Numbered from the stretch's first letter, positions 5,648 to 11,268 are shown. The stretch: 11,378 nt of DNA from Candidatus Gastranaerophilales bacterium (GCA_944326625.1 CALVER010000032.1:1-11378), one strand, 5' to 3'. Made by a program: numbers and translations. Notes: generated by a model from the letters alone, not told the origin.

Positions 5648-7236
5648 TATTTAAGTAATTCCTGTTTTTTGCTGTGAACTTTTTCATTGTGAATTTTGTT
5701 TTCGTTAAGCCTGTTTTTAACAAACCCGTACAAAAGGTAAATCATGGCGCCCACACCGAGCCATACGGGGAACAAAAGCGCAGAGCTTGAAGGCTGCATT
5801 GATTTGTACACCATAAGCCCGCCGCATGTAATTATGCCGAGTGACGGCACAACCGGTGAAAACGGAACTTTAAACGGTCTTGGGCGGTCAGGATCTGTTT
5901 TTCTCAAAATCAATACCGCAACACAAACGATTATAAATGATGTAAATGTACCGTAATTGCACAATTCAGCAGCCACATCAAGGTTAAGCGTCAAAATTCC
6001 GACGACCGCCAAAAGTCCGACAGTCCACGTCAAAAGCGCCGGAGTTTTGAATTTCGGGTGAATTTTTTGAAATCTTTTTGAAATAAAATGATCCCTGCTC
6101 ATTGCGTACAAAATTCTTGTTGCAGCCATCTCAAGAACCAGTAAAACTGATGTCAAACCGGCAAGAGAACCGATAGAAATCAATCCTGCAGCCCAATTTT
6201 GATGAGCAATTGTCATCATGCAATAAGCCATCGGAGCTTTCAAAAATCCCGCAGGAACAGCACTTGAGGTATCCTGCATACCGGTTAAAATCAGCGCGAC
6301 AAGAACATAAACAATTGTCGTCACGATTAACGAACCGATAATCCCGACCGGCAAATCTTTCTGCGGATTTTTGCATTCTTCAGCCGCGGTTGCAAGCGCG
6401 TCAAATCCAATATATGCAAAGAAAATTATAAACGCACCCGCAAAAATTCCCTCAACACCGTTCGGGGCAAAAGGCGTCCAGTTTTCCGGTCTTACGTAAA
6501 ACGCTCCGGCAATTACAAACAACGCAATAACCGCCAGTTTCACAAAAACCATAATCCCTGCCATTTTTGCGGAATCCTTTGTACCTTTTACAAGAATTGC
6601 AGTAATCAATAAAACAATTAATATAGCCGGAAGATTAATACAAATCGGCACGCCGAACAATTTAGGCACAAAAATATCAGGATTTGCCGAAACTATTTTT
6701 GCGGCTGAAAACGGGTCATTAACAAGCCAGACCGGCGGATTTGCAAGCCATGCCGGCAAAAATCTTTCAAAACCGCTCAAAAACTGCACCAGATGGTTGC
6801 TCCACGCACATGCAACCGCAATAAACCCGATTGCATATTCAAGCATCAAAACCCAGCCGACCATCCACGCCGCAAACTCACCCAGTGTTGCAAACGTATA
6901 CGTATAAGCACCGCCCGCAACAGGTATCATTGTGGCAAATTCCGAATAACAAAGCGCGGAAAATATACACGCAATCGCCGCAATTACCATTGAAATCATC
7001 AGCGCAGGCCCCGCCCCGAGCGACGAATCGCCGCCCGCTGCAGCAATACCTACTATCGCGAAAATTCCCGAGCCTATTATCGCACCTACGCCTAAAATTA
7101 TCAAATCCCAGACGCCGAGCGTTTTTTCAAGACCTGCTTTGCCTGCGTCGGCAAGCATTTCATCGGGGTTTTTAATTCTCGTAATCGTTTTCAAAAAATT
7201 GCGGGTTAAAGTCGCGCGACTATACTTTTCTGCCAT
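5647..7236 (-). CDS. APC-superfamily amino-acid permease (YfnA/CAT type), first of a tandem pair
   Basis: A 529-aa membrane transporter, paralogous over its full length to the gene directly downstream; by eye more than half of the residues are the same. The helix 1 motif is GVGAIIGSGIF (49-59). PVAGGAYTYTFATLGEFAAWMVGW and FFAYIGFDALATAAEECKNP match the family pattern, and AAELCNYGTFTSFII near the C-terminal helices is shared with the partner. The loop before the INLPAI helix (KIVSANPDIFVPKLFG) and an insertion GMQDTSSAVPAGFLKAP in a later loop differ from the partner and could change substrate choice. Ribosome binding site AAAGGAA lies 6 nt before the ATG. It starts 11 nt after the glyQ stop, in one operon. 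Substrate unknown; small neutral or cationic amino acids are plausible from the family. Confidence 0.93.
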   Translation of the reverse strand: MAEKYSRATLTRNFLKTITRIKNPDEMLADAGKAGLEKTLGVWDLIILGVGAIIGSGIFAIVGIAAAGGDSSLGAGPALMISMVIAAIACIFSALCYSEFATMIPVAGGAYTYTFATLGEFAAWMVGWVLMLEYAIGFIAVACAWSNHLVQFLSGFERFLPAWLANPPVWLVNDPFSAAKIVSANPDIFVPKLFGVPICINLPAILIVLLITAILVKGTKDSAKMAGIMVFVKLAVIALFVIAGAFYVRPENWTPFAPNGVEGIFAGAFIIFFAYIGFDALATAAEECKNPQKDLPVGIIGSLIVTTIVYVLVALILTGMQDTSSAVPAGFLKAPMAYCMMTIAHQNWAAGLISIGSLAGLTSVLLVLEMAATRILYAMSRDHFISKRFQKIHPKFKTPALLTWTVGLLAVVGILTLNLDVAAELCNYGTFTSFIIVCVAVLILRKTDPDRPRPFKVPFSPVVPSLGIITCGGLMVYKSMQPSSSALLFPVWLGVGAMIYLLYGFVKNRLNENKIHNEKVHSKKQELLK

Positions 7237-7247
7237 CTATATTCCTT

Positions 7248-8120
7248 TTACTTGCAAAGAGGAAATCCCATTTCTTCTCTTTGTTCTACATACAATTTTG
7301 CAACGGCTGAAGCCATTGTTCTGACTCTGTTTATAAAATTAATTCGTTCGTCTTTGCTTATAACCCCTCTTGCATCAAGCAGATTAAAGGTATGAGAGCA
7401 TTTCAAAACATAATCATAAGCCGGCAAAACAAGTTTTGCCCCAACACAATTATCCACTTCTTTTTGATACAAATCAAACATAGTAAACAAAGATTTTGCA
7501 TCGGAAACTTCAAAATTATACTTTGACTGCTCGATTTCGTTCTGGAGGTATATGTCGCCGTATTTGAGCGTATCGTTCCACATAATATCGTAAACCGATT
7601 CTTTGTTTTGCAAATACATTGCGATACGTTCAAGCCCGTAGGTCAATTCAAGCGCAACCGGCTTAACTTCCAACCCGCCGACCTGCTGAAAATACGTAAA
7701 CTGTGTAATTTCCATTCCGTCAAGCCAGACTTCCCAGCCCACACCTGCGGCACCGAGGGTCGGGGATTCCCAGTTATCCTCAACAAAGCGCACGTCATGC
7801 TCTTTTAAATCAATTCCCATAGCCTCAAGACTTTTCAAGTAAAGTTCCTGAGCGTTATCCGGCGAGGGTTTCAGAATAACCTGAAACTGGAAATAATGAC
7901 CGAGACGATTCGGGTTTTCGCCGTATCTTGCGTCAGTCGGACGTCTGCAGGGTTCTATCATGGCTGTATTCCACGGCTCCGGTCCCAATGCACGCAAAAA
8001 TGTCGCCGGATTCATTGTTGACGCGCCTTTTTCTATATCATAAGGCTGCTGGATTATACATCCGTAATCCGACCAGAATTTTTGTAAGTTGAATACCAGT
8101 TCCTGAAAGTTTAATGCCAT
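7248..8120 (-). CDS. glyQ: Glycine--tRNA ligase, alpha subunit
   Basis: The alpha chain of the bacterial alpha2-beta2 glycyl-tRNA synthetase, which holds the class II catalytic core and makes glycyl-adenylate. The 290-aa length is normal. Family-specific blocks are intact: the N-terminal FQELVFNLQKFWSDYGC with IIQQPYD, then EPCRRPTDARYGENPNRLGHYFQFQ (residues 55-79), VRFVEDNWESPTLGAAGVGWEVW (110-132), and motif 3 ELTYGLERIAMYLQ (158-171) with the ATP-binding Arg165. Ribosome binding site AAGGTG lies 7 nt before the ATG. The beta subunit gene glyS, needed for tRNA binding, is not in the window; in cyanobacteria too the two are usually unlinked (family knowledge). It is the first gene of an operon with two amino-acid permeases. 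Confidence 0.97.
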   Translation of the reverse strand: MALNFQELVFNLQKFWSDYGCIIQQPYDIEKGASTMNPATFLRALGPEPWNTAMIEPCRRPTDARYGENPNRLGHYFQFQVILKPSPDNAQELYLKSLEAMGIDLKEHDVRFVEDNWESPTLGAAGVGWEVWLDGMEITQFTYFQQVGGLEVKPVALELTYGLERIAMYLQNKESVYDIMWNDTLKYGDIYLQNEIEQSKYNFEVSDAKSLFTMFDLYQKEVDNCVGAKLVLPAYDYVLKCSHTFNLLDARGVISKDERINFINRVRTMASAVAKLYVEQREEMGFPLCK

Positions 8121-8156
8121 ATAACCGCACCTTTATTGTAAAAAATACACTCGTTT

Positions 8157-8185
8157 ATAATACGACGGACATAGTAAAATTGCAA
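8157..8185 (-). promoter_or_regulatory. glyQ: Promoter of the glyQ-permease operon
   Basis: On the minus strand TTGCAA (8185-8180), a 17-bp spacer and TATTAT (8162-8157). The start is predicted near 8150, leaving a leader of about 30 nt that holds the AAGGTG ribosome binding site. The leader is too short for a T-box or riboswitch. Confidence 0.55.
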
Positions 8186-8233
8186 ACGTTATGTTAAAAA
8201 CTATTAAATATCTTAAATAAAATCGGCAAAAAC

Positions 8234-8263
8234 TAGCAAATTTTATTTTTTACGGGTTATTAA
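8234..8263 (+). promoter_or_regulatory. Possible promoter of the 504-aa gene with leaderless start
   Basis: TAGCAA (8234-8239), 18-bp spacer, TATTAA (8258-8263), then 6 nt to the ATG at 8270. Each box departs from consensus, so this is tentative. The 6-nt distance from -10 to ATG is exactly that of the HTH gene at 155, and there is likewise no Shine-Dalgarno sequence. Confidence 0.4.
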
Positions 8264-8269
8264 ACCGGT

Positions 8270-9784
8270 ATGATAATACAGGCGATACAAAATTACACCA
8301 ACATATACAACCCGAACTTCAGCGGTTTAACCCAAAAGATGAAACACCGTATGTATATAGACGGAAAAAAAGACATCTTGGAGATTATGAACAAACGCGA
8401 TCCGTCGCAGACGAGTTATGTAGGCCAATTACCGCCGGGGATATTTTACAGACTTCCCGAACAAAACCGCGAAGCCGCCATACGCGAGATTATGAAAGCC
8501 TTTGACACCACAGCGCTGGAAATCCGCGCATTCAAACCCGGTGTTGAAAATTCCAACAGCGAATTCAAAAACAGACGGCCGGATTCCACGGTGGAAAATC
8601 TTAAAAAAGTCTTTGAAAAATACAACCTGATAGAACCCGACAGCGAATTTGACCTGAAATTTTTAGGCAGAGGCGACTATGGCAGCGCGTTTAAAATTGA
8701 AGGTGTGCATGACTATGTAACAAATGATGATTACATAATAAAAGTATTCACGGTCGCAGATAAAGGCCGCGAATGGCACCGCTACAAAAGCCACGGCAAT
8801 TATGCGGAAATAAATACCGCCGAATACTGGATGGAAAATATCGGACTTGATACCCAGCGCGGCAAATTCTATTTCGGCAATATTGAAGCCGGCTATCTTG
8901 TGGATAATTTTATAGACAACAAAATGCCCCAGCCAAAAAAAATAGTGGATGAATACAAATGGGGAGCAAAGTTAACCGACGAAGAACTTGCCATGCCGAA
9001 CGGTCACAACAAAATTAACAACTACAGCTACGATTGGGGCGGCGTCAGAGTGGTTAACAGGGTTAAAAACACCAACCGTACCGCAAGGTATGTACTTCAT
9101 CAGATAAAAATTGCGGACAAACCTTATCGTGAAGCTCTCTGGTGGAAGATATACAATTCAAAAGGGCTTGATGAAACCGGTAAAAAAGCCGGCCTTGCGC
9201 TTTCCGTAAAACATCTGTCGGACAATAAACCGCTTATAAACAGGTGCTTTGAGGAAGATATTCCGCTTGTTGACGCTGCGCTTGCCTATGCGCTTAAATA
9301 TATGCCCTATAAAGACGCAAGAAAACTCTTTGACAAACTTATGCAGCGCAACAACCCGGTTACACAAACTATTTTGATGAATGAAATTCCGCTGCTTGCA
9401 AAAGACAGACGAAAAGCGGAAATATTTGATGACCTTGACGTTCCGAAAGACGAAATTAAGCCGAAAAAAATTGAAATGTTCTATAATGCGGCGGCAAAAT
9501 ACGCTCTGCCGGAAGTCCGCGAACACCTTGCAAGCTATATTCACCTTTTGCCGGAAGATAAAATCCTGAAAAAATTCGACAAACTTGTCGAGCTTGACGA
9601 TGAGCGGATTTATGAAAGACTTTTGCATAAAATGCGCGTCGTAAATGAAGATCAGTACCCGCTTGATCTGAAATTCAAAATGCTTGATAAGCTTGAAAAC
9701 ACAGTTAAAGACGATTTTATTAAAAAGGATATCCAAAAAACACGTGTTTTCCTTATCCGGAGAAATCTCGACGACACAGATTAA
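8270..9784 (+). CDS. Large protein with a divergent protein-kinase-like region and helical C-terminus, unknown function
   Basis: A 504-aa cytoplasmic-looking protein with no signal peptide or membrane helix; no named family recognised. The N-terminus has a short NPNFSG motif (14-19) of a kind I associate with many Gastranaerophilales proteins. Residues 127-265 resemble a kinase fold: Gly-rich loop LGRGDYGSAFK (132-142), a beta-3 lysine in YIIKVF (K158), a helix-C-like YAEINTAEYW with E180/E185, a hinge-like AGYLVDNFID (207-216), and a DWGG segment (255-258) in the place of DFG. The usual HRD loop is not clear; GHNKINN (245-251) lies where it would be expected. It may be a pseudokinase or an atypical kinase (inference). 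Residues 290-504 are rich in amphipathic helices with charged surfaces, possibly HEAT-like. No ribosome binding site precedes the ATG. It is divergent from glyQ, and repeat copy B begins 4 nt after its stop. Confidence 0.85.
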   Translation: MIIQAIQNYTNIYNPNFSGLTQKMKHRMYIDGKKDILEIMNKRDPSQTSYVGQLPPGIFYRLPEQNREAAIREIMKAFDTTALEIRAFKPGVENSNSEFKNRRPDSTVENLKKVFEKYNLIEPDSEFDLKFLGRGDYGSAFKIEGVHDYVTNDDYIIKVFTVADKGREWHRYKSHGNYAEINTAEYWMENIGLDTQRGKFYFGNIEAGYLVDNFIDNKMPQPKKIVDEYKWGAKLTDEELAMPNGHNKINNYSYDWGGVRVVNRVKNTNRTARYVLHQIKIADKPYREALWWKIYNSKGLDETGKKAGLALSVKHLSDNKPLINRCFEEDIPLVDAALAYALKYMPYKDARKLFDKLMQRNNPVTQTILMNEIPLLAKDRRKAEIFDDLDVPKDEIKPKKIEMFYNAAAKYALPEVREHLASYIHLLPEDKILKKFDKLVELDDERIYERLLHKMRVVNEDQYPLDLKFKMLDKLENTVKDDFIKKDIQKTRVFLIRRNLDDTD

Positions 9785-9788
9785 TATT

Positions 9789-9815
9789 GGGAATAAGGGA
9801 ATAGGGGAATAAGGG
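9789..9815 (+). promoter_or_regulatory. Putative G-quadruplex motif just after a stop codon
   Basis: Four guanine tracts (9789-9791, 9797-9799, 9804-9807, 9813-9815) are separated by loops of 5, 4 and 5 nt, which satisfies the usual G3+N1-7 rule. The G-rich strand is the mRNA-sense strand, so an RNA quadruplex in the 3' region of the 504-aa gene is possible. In copy A the second tract is reduced to GG. Confidence 0.5.
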
Positions 9816-9909
9816 AATAAGTTGTTTCATTGATTAGTCTGAGCGGGATTTTTCCAAGATTGCTTTTTATATAACACTTATTAACTTATTTACTTATTAC
9901 CTTATTCAC
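9789..9909 (+). repeat. Octamer-armed dispersed repeat element, copy B
   Basis: A 121-bp element, inverted relative to copy A (3955-4074). The left arm is GGGAATAA, GGGAATAG, GGGAATAA, GGGAATAA; the right arm is CTTATTAA, CTTATTTA, CTTATTAC, CTTATTCA. The core differs from A in about ten positions plus one indel, but keeps AAGATTGCTTTTTATATAAC exactly. It begins 4 nt after the stop codon of the 504-aa gene and has the same orientation relative to that gene as copy A has to the permease gene. The left arm holds four G-tracts suited to a G-quadruplex. No ORF. Confidence 0.85.
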
Positions 9910-9937
9910 TTCTTAGTATCTTAGTAACTTTTTTCTT

Positions 9938-10045
9938 GAGATCCTTCGGCTAAAGCCTCAGGATGACTGAGTGGTGTCGTGCCTTTGGCACCCCTCGCAA
10001 TAGCCTGAATAATTGACGTCATTCTGAGCGCTAGCGAAGAATCTC
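9938..10045. repeat. Palindromic dispersed repeat, GTCATTCTGAG family, paired inverted copies
   Basis: 9938-9967 (reverse complement beginning GTCATCCTGAGG and ending AAGGATCTC) and 10018-10045 (GTCATTCTGAGCG...GAAGAATCTC) are two copies of one short repeat in opposite orientation. The roughly 50 bp between them include a hairpin GTGCC-TTT-GGCAC (9979-9991). Further copies lie at 10899-10922, 11144-11175 and, inverted, 11184-11210. Non-coding. Similar short repeats are common as dispersed intergenic elements in many bacteria (general knowledge, not checked). Confidence 0.8.
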
Positions 10046-10091
10046 TATTGCCCCTCTCCTGTCACTACGTGACACCCTCTCCCCTAGGGGG
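9982..10091 (+). repeat. Direct repeat, left copy, flanking the kinase/peptide unit
   Basis: About 110 bp that recurs in the same orientation at 10864-10967. Identity is near-complete across AATAGCCTGAATAATTGACG and from GCGAAGAATCTCTATTGCCC to the CCCTCTCCCC block. It contains one GTCATTCTGAG unit and one CCCCTCTCC-GTCACTACGTGAC-CCCTCTCCCC unit (10051-10084) with the small hairpin GTCAC-TAC-GTGAC. This stretch and the repeats left of it fill most of the 388-bp gap 9785-10172. The rest (10092-10172) is CACTT-rich sequence leading to the next gene. Confidence 0.85.
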
Positions 10092-10172
10092 CGAGGGGAG
10101 CGACAATACTCACTTCCCTCACTTTACTCACTTCCATCACTTTCATGCTACAATAAAACCGGAGGCAAAATT

Positions 10173-10685
10173 ATGGCAGAAAAAATAATAATATTTTCAG
10201 GCAAACAGTATTCGGGAAAAGACACGGCAGCAAAGATTATGCTTGATAAAATGCCGGATTACAAACGCTGCGCAATGGGCGACATTATAAAATTAACCTA
10301 CGGCAGAGAAAAAGGTTTGACTTATGATGAAATCGAAAAAAACAAAGCCGAATACCGTCAGGATTTGATAAATTTAGGCAATTGGGGACGCGCGCAGGAT
10401 CCTGATTACTGGCTGAAAAAGATTCTTGAACAGCCCGGAAATATTATTGTAACGGATGTGCGCGTGCCGCACGAATATGAAGTTTTCAAATCCGCAGGCG
10501 CAATTGCAATCCGTGTTGAAGCCACACGAGAAATCCGTATGTCCCGCGGCAATCTGGTCGGCGAAAACGATGTTACGGAAACAGGGCTGGATAACATTAA
10601 AGACTGGGATTACGTAATAGATAACAATTCCGACTACGCGGCGCTTGAGGCTCAGGTTAACAAAATTATTGAGGAAATCCGATAG
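10173..10685 (+). CDS. P-loop kinase resembling animal-type phosphomevalonate kinase (PF04275-like)
   Basis: A 170-aa nucleotide-dependent kinase. The Walker A loop is GKQYSGKDT (10-18), with Asp after the Lys as in human PMVK (GKRKSGKD). The order of other blocks also follows PMVK as I recall it: YRQDLINLGNWGRAQDPDYW (61-80), VTDVR (93-97) in place of the PMVK SDTRR, and ETGLDNIKDWDYVIDN (136-151) in place of ESECGLDNFGDFDWVIEN. This is recognition from memory, not an alignment. The substrate need not be phosphomevalonate; bacteria of this lineage are expected to use the MEP pathway, and related P-loop enzymes act on nucleotides. Ribosome binding site CCGGAGG lies 7 nt before the ATG; TACAAT (10149-10154) is a possible -10 box without a clear -35. 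The stop codon overlaps the next start. Confidence 0.88.
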   Translation: MAEKIIIFSGKQYSGKDTAAKIMLDKMPDYKRCAMGDIIKLTYGREKGLTYDEIEKNKAEYRQDLINLGNWGRAQDPDYWLKKILEQPGNIIVTDVRVPHEYEVFKSAGAIAIRVEATREIRMSRGNLVGENDVTETGLDNIKDWDYVIDNNSDYAALEAQVNKIIEEIR

Positions 10686-10825
10686 TGGCAGGGGATTACA
10701 AAAAACTTTTGAAGAAAAAGAAGAAAAAATACTGCGATCCGAAAACCATGGGCGTCAATATTGATAAAAACGAATTCTACGAAATAGTTTTGTCGAACTC
10801 AGCCCACCCCGACAAAATGCGATAA
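10685..10825 (+). CDS. Lys-rich 46-aa small protein, translationally coupled, unknown
   Basis: A GTG-start reading frame whose G is the last base of the preceding TAG stop codon. A ribosome binding site GAGGA (10671-10675) lies 9 nt upstream inside the kinase gene. The protein begins MAGDYKKLLKKKKKKYCDPK and continues through GVNIDKNEFYEIVLSNSAHP to end DKMR. Residues 6-15 are almost all Lys/Leu, giving a highly basic N-terminal stretch that could bind RNA or DNA; the second half is mixed and acidic. There is a single Cys. The 1-nt overlap and good ribosome binding site argue for a real gene; its short length and lack of any recognised family argue for caution. Confidence 0.55.
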   Translation: MAGDYKKLLKKKKKKYCDPKTMGVNIDKNEFYEIVLSNSAHPDKMR

Positions 10826-10863
10826 ATATTATTTTTCCGCCGAAAACCGGCAACTTGTCACAT

Positions 10864-10967
10864 CCTTTGGCTCCCTCACAATAGCCTGAATAATTGACGT
10901 CATTGCGCCAGCGAAGAATCTCTATTGCCCCTCTCCTGTCACTACGTGACACCCTCTCCCCCGGGGG
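10864..10967 (+). repeat. Direct repeat, right copy, flanking the kinase/peptide unit
   Basis: The second copy of the 9982-10091 sequence, same orientation, with a small deletion in the GTCATT unit (10899-10922) where CTGAGCGCTA is shortened. The CCCCTCTCC unit is 10928-10962. The two copies bracket about 770 bp holding the P-loop kinase and the small Lys-rich gene, so recombination between them could delete or duplicate that unit. Confidence 0.85.
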
Positions 10968-10974
10968 AGAGGGT
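10951..10974. repeat. 24-bp perfect GC-rich palindrome
   Basis: ACCCTCTCCCCC (10951-10962) is followed directly by its exact reverse complement (10963-10974), with no loop. It is able to extrude as a cruciform or to form a very stable RNA hairpin. No T-run follows, so it is not a standard terminator, though it may stop or process transcripts from the unit upstream. It extends the CCCTCTCC dispersed-repeat unit. Confidence 0.8.
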
Positions 10975-11009
10975 AGAATTCAAACAAGTTCAGGATGCCA
11001 GATACGACC

Positions 11010-11068
11010 GTCATCCCGGACTTGTTCCGGGATCTTATTTTTAGATCCCGCAATAAATGCGGGATGAC
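11010..11068. repeat. Composite double-hairpin repeat, GTCATCCCG family
   Basis: Two adjacent hairpins: ATCCCGGA/TCCGGGAT (11013-11020 and 11026-11033, loop CTTGT) and ATCCCGCA/TGCGGGAT (11045-11052 and 11058-11065, loop ATAAA). The same DNA can fold differently: the outer ends GTCATCCCG (11010-11018) and CGGGATGAC (11060-11068) pair, and so do CGGGATCT (11028-11035) and AGATCCCG (11043-11050), making one long stem. It resembles dispersed palindromes of the type GTCATCCCGGACTTGTTCCG seen in many bacterial genomes (general knowledge). Confidence 0.85.
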
Positions 11069-11092
11069 ATACTTTTGGTTCCCTCCCCACTT

Positions 11093-11127
11093 GAGGGGGA
11101 GGGTGTCACGCAGTGACGGGAGAGGGG
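11093..11127 (-). repeat. CCCCTCTCC-family repeat, third copy, inverted
   Basis: The reverse complement reads CCCCTCTCCCGTCACTGCGT followed by GACACCCTCCCCCTC, matching the units at 10051-10084 and 10928-10962 with a few changes. The internal hairpin is GTCAC-TGC-GTGAC, with the same arms and a changed loop base. Confidence 0.75.
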
Positions 11128-11143
11128 TGTCTGAATCACGACA

Positions 11144-11210
11144 GTCATTCTGAGGGCTTTAGCCCGAAGAATCTCATTTATTAAGATACTTCGCTAACGC
11201 TCAGTATGAC
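11144..11210. repeat. GTCATTCTGAG-family element with inverted ends
   Basis: Outer ends GTCATTCTGAG (11144-11154) and CTCAGTATGAC (11200-11210) pair with one mismatch. Inside, GGGCTTTAGCCC (11153-11164) makes a small hairpin, and GAAGAATCTC and its counterpart follow. This 67-bp unit is two inverted copies of the short repeat. The whole gap 10826-11358 holds only such repeats and AT-rich sequence; no convincing gene is present in it. Confidence 0.75.
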
Positions 11211-11268
11211 GCTGAAAATTTTTGGTTTGCCATATAAATCCAAATTTTCCCACAAATTTTTACATTTC

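Noticed and set aside
8121..8269. T-box or riboswitch upstream of glyQ
   Set aside because: The predicted leader is about 30 nt and contains no specifier stem, T-box sequence or terminator/antiterminator pair.
9158..9736. 192-aa open frame on the minus strand inside the 504-aa gene
   Set aside because: Phe/Lys/Ile-rich mirror of the plus-strand gene. No start signal, and the plus-strand frame has a kinase-like motif order and continues on both sides.
10836..10851. GCCG-AAAAC-CGGC hairpin after the small Lys-rich gene as a terminator
   Set aside because: Only four or five pairs, and the T-run precedes rather than follows the stem in the direction of transcription.
10755..10952. 65-aa open frame on the minus strand
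   Set aside because: Its start lies inside the CCCTCTCC dispersed repeat and it crosses another repeat unit. The plus-strand Lys-rich frame has the better signals.
9938..11210. CRISPR array
   Set aside because: Repeat units are palindromic, occur in both orientations, are unevenly spaced and belong to several families; no regular spacers and no cas genes.
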